From Parvularcula marina (GTDB lineage Bacteria > Pseudomonadota > Alphaproteobacteria > Caulobacterales > Parvularculaceae): 64,000 nt of DNA. The translations under genes were made by a program, and so were the position numbers. The notes beneath the pieces were generated by a model. The model worked only from the letters and a program-made list of their open reading frames with translations, was not told where the DNA came from and did no database searches. Positions 16,699 to 24,811 of the stretch are shown here, in pieces. The DNA lies in contig NZ_QUQO01000001.1 in the NCBI RefSeq assembly GCF_003399445.1, positions 2,415,001 through 2,479,000 on the forward strand, in the 5' to 3' direction. Positions within the stretch are counted from its first letter, which is position 1, and each line of letters begins with the position of its first letter.

Positions 16699-18033
16699 AT
16701 GACCGTTACGCTTCGTTCGCTGAAAGCCATGGTTCTTGCTGGGCTCGCCGCCCTTTTATGCGGCGGTATCGCTGTCGCGCAGGATGATCCGGTGATCGAC
16801 ATTGTCGGCTCGAATGCCGATCCGATGCCGATTGCACTGCCGACCTTCATCGGCACGACGCCGGAGACGGCAGAGGCCGGCGCGACCCTGTCAGAAGTCA
16901 TCGAGAACAACCTCCAGCGCTCAGGGCTCTTTGCGCCGATCGACAAGCGCGCCTTTATCCAGCGCCTCGACACGGTGAACACGCTGCCGAAATTCGCCGA
17001 CTGGCGGATCATCAATGCCCGCGTGCTCCTCGTCGGTGAGGTCACCGAGGACAAGGATGGCCGGGTGCAGGTTTCTGCCCGCCTCTGGGATGTCGGCGGC
17101 TCCAAACAGCTCGGCACGATTGCCTTCAAGACTCCGAGCTCGAACCTGCGCAAAGCCGCGCACGAGATTTCCGACTTCGTCTATGAGCAGCTGACGGGTG
17201 AGCCCGGCTATTTCGACACCAAAGTCGTCTATGTCGCTGAAACCGGCCCCCGGGATTCCCGCCGCAAGCGCCTGATGATCATGGATCAGGATGGCGCAAA
17301 CCCCTCGATCCTGACCGATGGCGTCAATTTCGATGCGCTGACGCCGCGCTTCTCGCCGTCAGAGCAGCAGATCATCTTCCTTGCGCTCTTCGAGGACCGT
17401 CCCAGCCAGGTCTATCTCTACGACATCTCGACGACCGAGCTTGAGGCGCTGGGCGCCTGGCGGGGCATGACCTTCGCGCCGCGCTTCACGACGGATGGCT
17501 CAGGTGTGCTCCTATCGATCGAGGAGAACGGCAACACCGATATTGCGCGGATGAGCCTGCCGACACGGCGGATCACGCGGCTGACCAATAACCCTGCGAT
17601 TGATACCTCGCCCTCCATGTCACCCGATGGTGATTTCATTACCTTCGCCAGTGACCGGGGCGGCAGCCAGCAGATCTATGTCATGAATGCCGACGGTACC
17701 AATCAGCGCCGGATCACCTTTGGTGAAGGCATTTACGGGACCCCTGTCTGGAGCCCTCGAGGCGACCTCATCGCCTTCACGCGCCAGTATAAAAGCCGGT
17801 TCTACATCGGTGTTGTGCGCCCTGATGGCACCGGAGAACGCCTCCTTACCGAAAGTTATCTCGATGAAGGGCCAACCTGGTCACCGAACGGCCGTGTCAT
17901 CATGTTCTTCCGCGAAGATCGTCCGGGCGGTCCGGTTGGCCTCTATGCCATTGATCTGACAGGACATAACCTTCGCAAAGTGCCCACAGGCACCGAAGCA
18001 TCTGACCCTGCCTGGTCCCCGCTACTTGACTAA
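16699..18033 (+). CDS. tolB: Tol-Pal system periplasmic protein TolB
   Basis: A 444-residue periplasmic protein. The signal peptide ends at GGIAVAQ, followed by the N-terminal mixed domain (PIALPTFIGTTPETAEAGATL, LFAPIDKRAFIQ) and a six-bladed propeller with repeated PD40 words such as SPDGDFITFASDRGGSQQIYV and SPRGDLIAFTRQ. TolB binds Pal and TolA and links energy transduction to outer-membrane constriction. About 90 bases separate it from tolA. The start has AGGAA ten bases upstream. Confidence 0.96.
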   Translation: MTVTLRSLKAMVLAGLAALLCGGIAVAQDDPVIDIVGSNADPMPIALPTFIGTTPETAEAGATLSEVIENNLQRSGLFAPIDKRAFIQRLDTVNTLPKFADWRIINARVLLVGEVTEDKDGRVQVSARLWDVGGSKQLGTIAFKTPSSNLRKAAHEISDFVYEQLTGEPGYFDTKVVYVAETGPRDSRRKRLMIMDQDGANPSILTDGVNFDALTPRFSPSEQQIIFLALFEDRPSQVYLYDISTTELEALGAWRGMTFAPRFTTDGSGVLLSIEENGNTDIARMSLPTRRITRLTNNPAIDTSPSMSPDGDFITFASDRGGSQQIYVMNADGTNQRRITFGEGIYGTPVWSPRGDLIAFTRQYKSRFYIGVVRPDGTGERLLTESYLDEGPTWSPNGRVIMFFREDRPGGPVGLYAIDLTGHNLRKVPTGTEASDPAWSPLLD

Positions 18034-18230
18034 AATTTTTGTGAGCCGATCCTGAAGCCTTGGAGTCATATTGTAAGGAATACGGCATCAGCATAGATTT
18101 CGTCAGAAAATGGACATGGTTTTGAGATAAAGCTCGACCGTCCATGGGGAACAACCAGCCTCTTTATTGCCTGCGAGGGGGCGGTCCACGCTACGGTTAG
18201 GGTAGTTTGGGCGTAACGGCAGGAGAAATT

Positions 18231-18254
18231 ATGGAGCTTGGAACTAATGCTTAA
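18231..18254 (+). other. Seven-codon mini-ORF overlapping the pal start
   Basis: An ATG preceded by a good AGGAG site (five bases away) opens a seven-codon frame, MELGTNA, whose TAA lies just inside the pal coding region in another frame. The pal start itself has only a weaker GGAG located within this mini-ORF. It could couple or attenuate translation of pal, or be chance. Confidence 0.35.
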
Positions 18255-18774
18255 AAAAGTGATGGGCCGGGGTGTGGCCCTTGTCGCTCTTGCAACGCTC
18301 GCTGCATGTGCGAGCACCAATACGTCCGATGAGATGGCGGATGCGGAAACGGTCGTTCCGGAACGCTCGTCTTCGATGACGCCAGCAACGCAAGGCCCCG
18401 CACCGGGATCGCAAGCCGATCTTGAGCAGAATGTCGGTGCCCGCGTTCACTTCGGCTACAACCAGTACAACCTCACCAATGAAGCCCAGGGCATTCTCCG
18501 CCGTCAGGCTGCATGGCTGAAGGAATATCCGAATGCCCGTATCCGTCTCGAAGGCAATGCCGACGAGCGGGGCACGCGTGAATATAACCTCGCCCTTGGT
18601 GCCCGCCGCGCAAATGCTGCCAAAGCCTATCTTGTGGCGCTCGGCATCGACGATTCCCGCGTGACGGTCGTTTCCTACGGTAAGGAACGTCCGGTCGATC
18701 CGCGTTCGACCCCGGAAGCCTGGGCGATGAACCGCAACTCGACCACTGTTCTGCGGACCACGGTCGGCTCGTAA
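18247..18774 (+). CDS. pal: Peptidoglycan-associated lipoprotein Pal
   Basis: A 175-residue outer-membrane lipoprotein. The lipoprotein signal MLKKVMGRGVALVALATLAA is followed by the lipobox cysteine. A short linker leads to the OmpA-like domain (VHFGYNQYNLTNEAQGILRR, then LEGNADERGTREYNLALGARR and a C-terminal NRNSTTVLRTT), which holds meso-diaminopimelate in peptidoglycan. It is the last gene of the tol cluster; a perfect terminator follows. The intergenic gap from tolB is about 210 bp, larger than elsewhere in the cluster, so pal may have its own promoter. Confidence 0.95.
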   Translation: MLKKVMGRGVALVALATLAACASTNTSDEMADAETVVPERSSSMTPATQGPAPGSQADLEQNVGARVHFGYNQYNLTNEAQGILRRQAAWLKEYPNARIRLEGNADERGTREYNLALGARRANAAKAYLVALGIDDSRVTVVSYGKERPVDPRSTPEAWAMNRNSTTVLRTTVGS

Positions 18775-18799
18775 GCTGGTCAAGATTACTGCTATGAAG

Positions 18800-18834
18800 C
18801 GCCCGGGAAGCAGACCGCTTCCCGGGCGTTTTTC
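18800..18834 (+). terminator. Strong rho-independent terminator after pal
   Basis: CGCCCGGGAAGC pairs over 12 bases with GCTTCCCGGGCG around an AGACC loop, followed by TTTTT. It ends the tol-pal transcript. Confidence 0.92.
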
Positions 18835-18847
18835 TTTGGGGGGAGCC

Positions 18848-19402
18848 ATGATCAAGAAAGCGTTTTTCGAAGCCGCCTTCGTCGTCTTCGGCGTGGTGCT
18901 CGCGCTGGCCGCCAATGAATGGCGTGAAGGCCGGGCCGATAGGGCCGAAGCGCGTGATGCGCTCGCGGCGATCCATGAGGAAATTCGTCTCAACCGGGAC
19001 ATGGTCGCAGAAGCCATTTCTGCGCATGAGGCCCGTTTAGTCGCCATAGGTGACCCGACAACTGCCGCGCCGCCTGACATGAGCGCTTTCAGCGATGGGT
19101 TCATGAAGCCAGCAACAGCGCTTTCGACCGCCGCATGGGACTCCGCGGCCCAGACCGGCATTTTCAGCCATATGGAATTCGAGACGGTGCGCAAGCTGGG
19201 GACGCTCTACGCTCATCAGGATCGATATCACGATCAGGTCTCAAGCTATGCGTCGCTGATTTATGAGACGCTCTACAGGGACGGCTATCAGTCGATCTTT
19301 GGGAACAAAAGAGGCCTGCTGACGATGATACGTACCCTGAAATATCAGGAAGAGGCGCTGCTCGGTGTCTATGACACCTTCCTGACCGGCCTTGAGAGCT
19401 GA
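18848..19402 (+). CDS. Membrane-anchored protein of unknown function (DUF6090-like)
   Basis: A 184-residue protein with an N-terminal helix FFEAAFVVFGVVLALAANEWRE, a phrase shared by a widespread but uncharacterised family of anchored helical proteins. The remainder is predicted helical and largely soluble (HEEIRLNRDMVAEAISAHEAR). I start at the ATG preceded by GGGAG just past the pal terminator. In many proteobacteria cpoB (ybgF) follows pal; this protein does not resemble CpoB (no tetratricopeptide repeats seen). The family name is from memory and tentative. Confidence 0.65.
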   Translation: MIKKAFFEAAFVVFGVVLALAANEWREGRADRAEARDALAAIHEEIRLNRDMVAEAISAHEARLVAIGDPTTAAPPDMSAFSDGFMKPATALSTAAWDSAAQTGIFSHMEFETVRKLGTLYAHQDRYHDQVSSYASLIYETLYRDGYQSIFGNKRGLLTMIRTLKYQEEALLGVYDTFLTGLES

Positions 19403-19412
19403 GCAGGCGTTT

Positions 19413-19655
19413 CTACCCGGCAGGCAGAACAGGCGGCGGCGGTTTCCGGGCAATTGAGATCGCCGCGACCCGCAGGGCAGAGGCCAAGGGTTGGCTGCCG
19501 CGCTTGCGGTCGATCTCCGCGACAAGGCGAGAGCACGGCACGGACTGACGGGCCGCTTCTTCATCCAGCAGCGTCCAGAACTCGGCCTCAAGTGACACGC
19601 TGGTGCGGTGCCCCTGCAGCGTCACGCTGCGTTTGATCAGATGTCCCGCGCCCAA
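19413..19655 (-). CDS. Ribbon-helix-helix domain protein (RHH_4)
   Basis: An 80-residue protein matching the RHH_4 family: RTSVSLEAEFWTLLDEEAA forms the beta strand and first helix, SRLVAEIDRKRG and LASALRVAAI follow. Such proteins are common in alphaproteobacteria and are presumed DNA-binding, although the family is barely studied. The frame has only alternative starts: TTG at 19655, which would overlap the end of the upstream gene by 19 bases, or GTG at 19625, closer to the conserved domain. It is the second gene of a minus-strand pair and ends 10 bases from the DUF6090-like stop. Confidence 0.75.
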   Translation of the reverse strand: MGAGHLIKRSVTLQGHRTSVSLEAEFWTLLDEEAARQSVPCSRLVAEIDRKRGSQPLASALRVAAISIARKPPPPVLPAG

Positions 19656-19858
19656 TTATCAACCCCATGCTGGCGGATCCGCGAAGAGGCGACATTCATG
19701 CCGTCGAGGACGCCTGCAAGGTGGGCAAGGGCGCCGTCATCGACATTGCCCATCTCGATGCCGAGCGCGGCCAGCAACTCATCGACTTCGATCGCCTGCG
19801 CGATACAGAACTGGGCAAGGGCGATGCGGATGCGGGCATCGGACGGTTTCTCGGACAT
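19637..19858 (-). CDS. Small protein of unknown function
   Basis: A 73-residue soluble protein (starts MSEKPSDARIRIALAQFCIA). It has alternating helical heptads, LLAALGIEMG and LAHLAGVLDGM, that could form a small helical bundle. The start has AGAGAG ten bases upstream, no other gene fills this interval, and the end overlaps the probable start of the RHH gene, suggesting translational coupling. I do not recognise the family. Confidence 0.55.
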   Translation of the reverse strand: MSEKPSDARIRIALAQFCIAQAIEVDELLAALGIEMGNVDDGALAHLAGVLDGMNVASSRIRQHGVDNWARDI

Positions 19859-19934
19859 CGGTCTACTCTCTGACAGCCCCGCCCGGCGAGGGCGGGGGAA
19901 CGCGGAATTACAAGGCGGGCCCTAGCACAAAAGC

Positions 19935-20654
19935 TCAGAGAAATCCCAATGTCCTGAAGCTGACATGGCTGCCGCGCCCGATGACGAGATGGTCATGAAC
20001 CGAGACGCCGACGGCCTTTGCGGCCTCGACAATCTGGTCCGTCATCTGAATATCGGCCTGCGAGGGGGTGGGATCACCTGAGGGGTGGTTATGGACAAGG
20101 ATAATCGCGCTGGCGTGAAGCTCGAGCGCGCGCTTGACGACCTCACGCGGATAGACCGGCGTGTGATTGACCGTGCCGGTCTGCTGCTTCTCATCGGCGA
20201 TGAGCGCATTCTTGTGATTGAGAAAGAGAATGCGGAACTGCTCGATCGGCTCATAGGCAACAGCCGCCTGACAGTAATCAAGCAGCGCCTGCCATGAGGA
20301 GAGGACCGGGCGGTTGAGCACATTGGCCTGCGAGAGCTGGAGCGAGGCGGCGCGCACGAGCGCGAATTCATCCGCTGCTCGCTCACCCATGCCAAGCGTC
20401 TTGCCGTCGGCGAGCTTCACTTTGATCTCAAGCAGGCGCTCGCGCGGGGCGGAGAGGACATCCGCGACCGTGCCGAATGTCTGGAGCAGGGCTTTCGCCA
20501 GCGGTTTGACGTCTCGCCGGGGAATGCCGTTGAAAAGGATCAGTTCAAGGATCTCATAATCCTGAAGCCCGTCCGCACCAGCACGGCGAAACCGTTCCCG
20601 CAGGCGCGCGCGGTGACCGGCAGGAGAGCTGGCATCAATGACATCCTTTGTCAT
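19935..20654 (-). CDS. radC: RadC/JAB-domain DNA repair family protein
   Basis: A 239-residue protein. The N-terminal helix-hairpin-helix-like region ([25 protein letters not shown]) is followed by the MPN/JAB metallo-domain with the zinc-binding motif [16 protein letters not shown]. The conserved HDHLVIG segment is near the end. RadC was named from a radiation phenotype, later questioned; the JAB domain suggests metal-dependent hydrolase activity of unknown target. It is 21 bp downstream of map on the same strand, a common pairing in alphaproteobacteria. Confidence 0.92.
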   Translation of the reverse strand: MTKDVIDASSPAGHRARLRERFRRAGADGLQDYEILELILFNGIPRRDVKPLAKALLQTFGTVADVLSAPRERLLEIKVKLADGKTLGMGERAADEFALVRAASLQLSQANVLNRPVLSSWQALLDYCQAAVAYEPIEQFRILFLNHKNALIADEKQQTGTVNHTPVYPREVVKRALELHASAIILVHNHPSGDPTPSQADIQMTDQIVEAAKAVGVSVHDHLVIGRGSHVSFRTLGFL

Positions 20655-20675
20655 GCCGTCCCCCGAAGATACGCG

Positions 20676-21539
20676 TCAGCCGATGGCGTAAGGCGGGCGA
20701 TCCAAACCGGCGGGGGAGCCGGTGAAGATCTCATAGCCGTCCGCTGTCACCCCGATCGAATGCTCGAACTGGGCGGTCAGGGACCTGTCGCGTGTCACGG
20801 CCGTCCAGCCATCTTTCAGCATGCGGACATCGGGCTTGCCGGCATTGATCATCGGCTCGATGGTGAAGAACATGCCTTCGACGAGTTCCGTGTTCGGGGC
20901 CATATGCTTGTTGCCGAGGCGGTCCTTATACTCCGCATAGTGAACGACGCTGGGGGAGATATGGAATTGGCGCCCAAGCCCATGCCCGCAGAAATCACGG
21001 ACGATGGAGAAGCCTTCGGCCTCCGCATGGGTCTGAATGGCGCGGCCAATATCGCGCAAAGTGGCGCCGGGGCGGACAACCTCAATCCCCTTCCACATCG
21101 CCTCGAAGGTCGTGTCGACAAGGCGGCGAGCCTTCACATTCGGCTCGCCGACGAAATACATCCGGCTCGTATCACCATGCCAACCATCGACGATGACGGT
21201 GACATCGATATTGGCAATGTCGCCATCGCGCATCGGCTTGCCGTTGATAGGCTTGAGCCCCGGAATGCCGTGGCAGATAACGTGGTTCGGCGAGATGCAC
21301 AGCGAATGGCGGTAGCCGCGATAGCCCACGGTTGCGGGCAGGGCGCCATGATCGCAGATGAACTCATAGGCGAGCTTGTCGAGATCGGCCGTATCGACGC
21401 CAGGTTTCACCTCGCCTGCGATCATGTCGAGGCAGCTGGCGGCCAGTTTGCCGGCTGCGCGCATGCCTTGAAAACCTTCTTCCCCATAGGTGGGGATCAG
21501 GCGGGACCGGCTCGGCGCTTCCATCATATCATTATCCAT
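20676..21539 (-). CDS. map: Methionine aminopeptidase, type I
   Basis: A 287-residue enzyme that removes the initiator methionine from nascent proteins. The five metal ligands are visible: D in NIDVTVIVDGWHGD, D in WHGDTSRM, H in CGHGLGRQFH, E in TIEPMINAG and E in QFEHSIGV. The conserved substrate-site histidine is in GYRHSLCISPN. An N-terminal extension of about 20 residues (MDNDMMEAPSRSRLIP) is typical of alphaproteobacterial versions. It precedes radC and is probably co-transcribed with it. Confidence 0.96.
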   Translation of the reverse strand: MDNDMMEAPSRSRLIPTYGEEGFQGMRAAGKLAASCLDMIAGEVKPGVDTADLDKLAYEFICDHGALPATVGYRGYRHSLCISPNHVICHGIPGLKPINGKPMRDGDIANIDVTVIVDGWHGDTSRMYFVGEPNVKARRLVDTTFEAMWKGIEVVRPGATLRDIGRAIQTHAEAEGFSIVRDFCGHGLGRQFHISPSVVHYAEYKDRLGNKHMAPNTELVEGMFFTIEPMINAGKPDVRMLKDGWTAVTRDRSLTAQFEHSIGVTADGYEIFTGSPAGLDRPPYAIG

Positions 21540-21673
21540 CGCGGAGACTTAGGCGCTTTGGGGCGCAGTGAACAGGGGCCGCTCCTTCATGCTTGCGTAA
21601 TGATGACTGGCGGATGCCTTGCCTTGTATGCCAACACGAGCCACGACTTTGCGGCATTTATTCGGAGTACCAG

Positions 21674-22147
21674 ATGACCGGCGCGATCCTTCTTCTTCTC
21701 ACAGCCCTTACGGCGTCCCCCAGCGATTCAGAGCTTGTCGGCAAATGGCATTGCGAAGCGGATGATGGGCAGGTCGAAATGGTGCTCCAAACCGATTTCA
21801 AATCCGACTACACGGCGGACTTTGATATCGTGGCGACGATGCAGCTCGACCCCGACACGACCGGTGTGATGAACATGCTGGCTGGCTATGATTGGTCGAT
21901 CTCTGGCGACACGCTGTCGATGATCAACACGGGCGTGCAGCTCAAGAAGTTCCTGATGAACGGTCAGACCCTCGCTGAAGTGCTCGGCGATGCGGAAGCT
22001 GCCAAGCTGATCGAGCAGGAAGTCAGTGTGGGTCTTGTTGAGGACATGGCTGGCGAGACGCAGGACCGGATTGATGTGCTGACCAAGACCTCGCTGGTCT
22101 TTGTCAGCGAAGGCGACAATCTGGTGACGACCTGCTCGCGCAAATAA
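21674..22147 (+). CDS. Exported small protein of unknown function
   Basis: A 157-residue protein beginning with a hydrophobic signal-like segment (MTGAILLLLTALTASPSD), then a beta-rich domain starting LVGKWHCEADDGQVEMVLQ, which resembles small lipocalin-like or DUF-type domains that measure polypeptide stability or stress. Two cysteines (KWHCEA and VTTCSRK) could form a disulfide in the periplasm. I place the start at the ATG following GGAGTACCAG. A strong terminator follows. No family was recognised. Confidence 0.65.
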   Translation: MTGAILLLLTALTASPSDSELVGKWHCEADDGQVEMVLQTDFKSDYTADFDIVATMQLDPDTTGVMNMLAGYDWSISGDTLSMINTGVQLKKFLMNGQTLAEVLGDAEAAKLIEQEVSVGLVEDMAGETQDRIDVLTKTSLVFVSEGDNLVTTCSRK

Positions 22148-22180
22148 GCGCGGAATTCGAGGGCAATACCCTCCGTATAG

Positions 22181-22215
22181 GGACGCTCATCCGGCAGGAT
22201 GTGGCGTCCTTTTTT
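22181..22215 (+). terminator. Rho-independent terminator
   Basis: GGACGC pairs with GCGTCC, enclosing a second stem CATCC-GGCA-GGATG; TTTTTT follows. It ends the transcript of the exported protein before the convergent VOC gene. Confidence 0.88.
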
Positions 22216-22226
22216 ATGCGCCTTTT

Positions 22227-22610
22227 TTATGATTGCGCGGCAGGGGTCATCCAGCCGATGACGGCGCCGCCGGGCTCCTTGAGCATGGCGATGCGGCCGA
22301 CATCCGGGACGTCAAAGGGCGCGCGCAGGATGATGGCGCCCTTCATCCTGGCTTTCTCCAGCGCCTCATCGAGATCATCGACATGCAGATAGGCCATCCA
22401 GCCTTCTGCCGTGCCGTCGAATTCGGGGCCCTGCATGGTGAAGATGCCAGCGACCGGCCCGCCCGCGGCGTGCGCGACGAAATAGGACGGGCCTTCGCCC
22501 ATATTCATCTCTTCAAAGGTCCAGCCGATCGTGTCCGCGTAGAAATCCTTCGCCTTGCCTGCATTGCGGGTCATCAGCTCATTCCAGTGAAACTGGCCGT
22601 GCACGGTCAT
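22227..22610 (-). CDS. VOC-family (glyoxalase-like) protein
   Basis: A 127-residue vicinal-oxygen-chelate protein. It has the two beta-alpha-beta-beta-beta modules (FHWNELMTRNAGKAKDFY, then WMAYLHVDDLDEALEKAR) and the late VGRIAMLKEPGGAVIGW typical of antibiotic-resistance/bleomycin-binding and CFP-30B-like members. Possible metal ligands are His8 and Glu residues in the two modules. The ATG giving MTVHGQFHW is chosen. The substrate is unknown. Confidence 0.82.
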   Translation of the reverse strand: MTVHGQFHWNELMTRNAGKAKDFYADTIGWTFEEMNMGEGPSYFVAHAAGGPVAGIFTMQGPEFDGTAEGWMAYLHVDDLDEALEKARMKGAIILRAPFDVPDVGRIAMLKEPGGAVIGWMTPAAQS

Positions 22611-22706
22611 AAGGCGCTCCCTGTTAGATGATCGCGGGGCAGAGTGTGCGCAACGGACGGCCTGCCGCCAAGCGGACAGAGCAGCGCAGGGGGGGAGCAA
22701 CTCGCC

Positions 22707-23075
22707 TTACGCTTTTGCCCAACGGCCTGAGAGGAGGGCGAGGAGGAGGGCCGCTGCACCCGGGACGGCCTGTATCCAGAGGATAGAAAGACTGACCGAC
22801 CAGGCGCCGACCGCGCCCGCCACAATCACGCAGAGGAGAAAGAAGATCGCCACATCCCGGCGGCTGGTGACGGCCGCCCATAAAAGGCCTGCGGCGAGAA
22901 AGCCATTATAAAGCCCCTGATTGAGCGCCAGCGCCGCGCTCTCTTCGGCAAAATCCGCCGTCGTGCCGAAAATCTCCTGCCCCGTCGGTGTCGTCCAGAG
23001 GACCATCTCCAGATAGAGAAATCCAAGATGAAGAAGGCCGATCAGGGTGGCAGCGATACGGGCGAGAAGGGTCAT
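22707..23075 (-). CDS. Small four-helix membrane protein (DUF1304-like)
   Basis: A 122-residue integral membrane protein with four hydrophobic helices. Its N-terminus (LLHLGFLYLEMVLWTTPTG) and QGLYNGFLAAGLLW motif match DUF1304, a widespread family without known function. It is monocistronic or weakly linked to the DUF3299 gene 45 bp upstream on the same strand. Confidence 0.85.
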   Translation of the reverse strand: MTLLARIAATLIGLLHLGFLYLEMVLWTTPTGQEIFGTTADFAEESAALALNQGLYNGFLAAGLLWAAVTSRRDVAIFFLLCVIVAGAVGAWSVSLSILWIQAVPGAAALLLALLSGRWAKA

Positions 23076-23119
23076 GACGGGCTCCCGGATATTGTTTTGA
23101 CCGCCACCTTAGCCGCTTC

Positions 23120-23743
23120 TCACTCAAAGGGCTTGAGAGAAATCAGCTTGAGCGAATAGGCCGAGTTCCCAAGGTCATTCTCGAACCGGCCCGTCGTGAT
23201 GATCCCCTCCACCCAGAACGCATCCCATATATCCTTGACCTTGATCGGCTCATCCGTCGTGACAAAGACGAGCTGGTTCGGCGGTGGCGGCGGGGTGTGG
23301 ATGCAGGCGCCGAAATAGGGGACCAACAGGAAGGTCCGCAATTTCTCACGGGCATCATATTCGAGCGGGACAATGAAACCGGGGAGGCGAACATGTTCGC
23401 CATCAAGGTCTTCGACGACATTATAGGTTCCGAGCTGCGGCATCTCATCTAGGTCGGAGCCCTCGGAAATTATACCCATATCGCCGTTCCGCGCAGCCTC
23501 AGACAGTGTCTGCTGAGGCAGTTGAGCGATCCGCCGGTCAAGATCGATATAGAACTCCGTATAAAGCTCATCGAGCACTTCTTCCTCTCCTTCAGGAAGA
23601 AGATCATCCCAGTCGAGCGTCAGGACGGCGCTATCCGCAGGGGGGCTGTTCTCCGCGCCGGCATCGGATCGGTTACAGGAAGAGATCAGACATGCCGCAA
23701 TGAAAAGAAGGGAGATCAGGCGCGGTCTGGCCGATGGCGTCAT
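23120..23743 (-). CDS. DUF3299 lipoprotein, zinc-uptake associated
   Basis: A 207-residue predicted lipoprotein: signal LISLLFIAACLISS followed by the lipobox cysteine. The C-terminal half, GFIVPLEYDAREKLRTFLLVPYFGACIHTPPPPPNQ split over its length, is the DUF3299 core, including the conserved cysteine-histidine pair CIH and a TPPPPPNQ turn. Its start overlaps the stop of the ZrgA-like gene by four bases (ATGA), so they form an operon. In Vibrio and relatives, DUF3299 proteins lie with ZrgA-type zinc-scavenging genes and an ABC transporter. No ABC transporter is present here. Confidence 0.85.
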   Translation of the reverse strand: MTPSARPRLISLLFIAACLISSCNRSDAGAENSPPADSAVLTLDWDDLLPEGEEEVLDELYTEFYIDLDRRIAQLPQQTLSEAARNGDMGIISEGSDLDEMPQLGTYNVVEDLDGEHVRLPGFIVPLEYDAREKLRTFLLVPYFGACIHTPPPPPNQLVFVTTDEPIKVKDIWDAFWVEGIITTGRFENDLGNSAYSLKLISLKPFE

Positions 23744-24294
23744 TTGAACTTTATCCGTGGACGTTGTGGAAGCAGGATATCAGCTGTCTGCTGGCCATTC
23801 AAAAAGGCAATTGCATTGATCCGCGCGATCGCCGGGAATTCCTCAAAAAGCAGGGTCTCCACCTCTTTGAGCTTTCGCGGGGAGCGGCATGACCAATGAT
23901 AGGTCGCGGAGATGACCAGATGCGCCTCATGATGGTCGTCCTCATGGTCCTCTCCCTTATCATGCGGCTCTTCATGACCATCGGCGCCGGGAAGACCGGA
24001 GACCTCCATGCCGGAAAATTCGCAACTGGCGGAAGCCGTGAGAGCGAAGAGCTTCTCAGCCGCGGAAAGCCGGGCCGGCAGTTCCTCCAGAATATGGATT
24101 TCCTCGGCTGACCGGGGGGCGGTCTCAAAACCGGCGAGATCAGCCTGATGGGCTTCGAAGGTGACGCTCAGCGCCTCTTCTTCAAGCACGATGACCATAT
24201 TGGCCTTGCCGTGATCGTGGTCATGCTCGTGTGAGGTGGACATGAAGCCGCTGAGGGCGGCGGTCATGCCTGCAGCCATAAGAACCTGAATCAT
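23740..24294 (-). CDS. ZrgA-like zinc-binding protein (DUF2796)
   Basis: A 184-residue exported protein. It has a signal-like N-terminus (MIQVLMAAGMTAALSGF) and a first His/Asp cluster, HEHDHDHGK. A core beta domain follows (MVIVLEEEALSVTFEAHQADLAGFE), then a second His-rich loop in the middle (HEEPHDKGEDHEDDHHEAH). The fold and both His clusters match DUF2796/ZrgA, a periplasmic zinc-scavenging component. The ATG at 24294 lies 54 bp from a palindrome resembling a Zur box, and a Zur-like gene is nearby, so derepression under zinc limitation is likely. Confidence 0.86.
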   Translation of the reverse strand: MIQVLMAAGMTAALSGFMSTSHEHDHDHGKANMVIVLEEEALSVTFEAHQADLAGFETAPRSAEEIHILEELPARLSAAEKLFALTASASCEFSGMEVSGLPGADGHEEPHDKGEDHEDDHHEAHLVISATYHWSCRSPRKLKEVETLLFEEFPAIARINAIAFLNGQQTADILLPQRPRIKFK

Positions 24295-24347
24295 CTGACA
24301 TTCCGTTTGTTCTGACGTCGCTGGCATCCAGTGTAGCCTGCCAGCGG

Positions 24348-24364
24348 ATGTTATACGATCACAC
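24348..24364 (-). promoter_or_regulatory. Candidate Zur operator for the ZrgA-DUF3299 operon
   Basis: The sequence ATGTTATA-C-GATCACAC agrees with 13 of 16 palindromic positions of the ATGTTATA-N-TATAACAT type Zur box. It lies 54 bp before the ZrgA-like start in a divergent promoter region. A weaker 8-of-10 match, TGTGATAACG (24422-24431), overlaps the start of the opposite gene. Confidence 0.5.
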
Positions 24365-24422
24365 AGCTTGGGGATGCATCCGAGCGCTCCTTACCGATTG
24401 AGGTAGGGCGAGGGCCGGAAAT

Positions 24423-24758
24423 GTGATAACGTTCCTGCTGATGATGAGGGATCTTCAAGAGAGACGGGCCGCCCACCGCTGGCAGGCCCTGGGCTTGCAC
24501 ATGCTGGCCGTCTTTTGCCTCGTCTTCGCAACCGTCAGCGCCGCGCAGCACGATCATGATGACCATGAAGCGCATCCCGAATGCGCGGCCTGCCATCTCA
24601 GCGTCGGGGGGAAGACCCTCAGCGCGCCGCCCGTACTCGCAAGCCTTGCCGCGCCCGTGGTTCTGTCATCGGATCTGCCCGACCTTACAGCGGTGATCCG
24701 TGTCGAGAAACACGACCTCACCCGATCCTCACGCGGACCGCCTCTGATCCTCTCCTGA
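24423..24758 (+). CDS. His-rich exported protein (DUF2946-like)
   Basis: A 111-residue protein with a positively charged N-terminus and one hydrophobic signal/anchor (LGLHMLAVFCLVFATVSAAQ), followed immediately by a metal-binding stretch QHDHDDHEAHPECAACHLS with a CxxCH group. The remaining segment is low in recognised features. This arrangement resembles DUF2946-type proteins found beside metal-transport genes. The GTG at 24423 has GAGGG eight bases upstream; ATGs at 24441 and 24444 are alternatives. It lies between the ZrgA operon and the Zur-like gene, all plausibly zinc-controlled. Confidence 0.65.
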   Translation: MITFLLMMRDLQERRAAHRWQALGLHMLAVFCLVFATVSAAQHDHDDHEAHPECAACHLSVGGKTLSAPPVLASLAAPVVLSSDLPDLTAVIRVEKHDLTRSSRGPPLILS

Positions 24759-24811
24759 ACAACTGAACATCCATTTGTCTCAGTAGAAAGATTAATCAGA
24801 GAGAACAGGAC

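Noticed and set aside
20613-21677. A 354-residue plus-strand reading frame opposite map
   Set aside because: It is antisense to a well-supported methionine aminopeptidase with all metal ligands, and its peptide has no recognisable domain.
24422-24431. A second full Zur box at the start of the His-rich 111-residue protein
   Set aside because: TGTGATAACG matches only a short core (8 of 10) and loses symmetry outside it, so it is mentioned as weak, not called separately.
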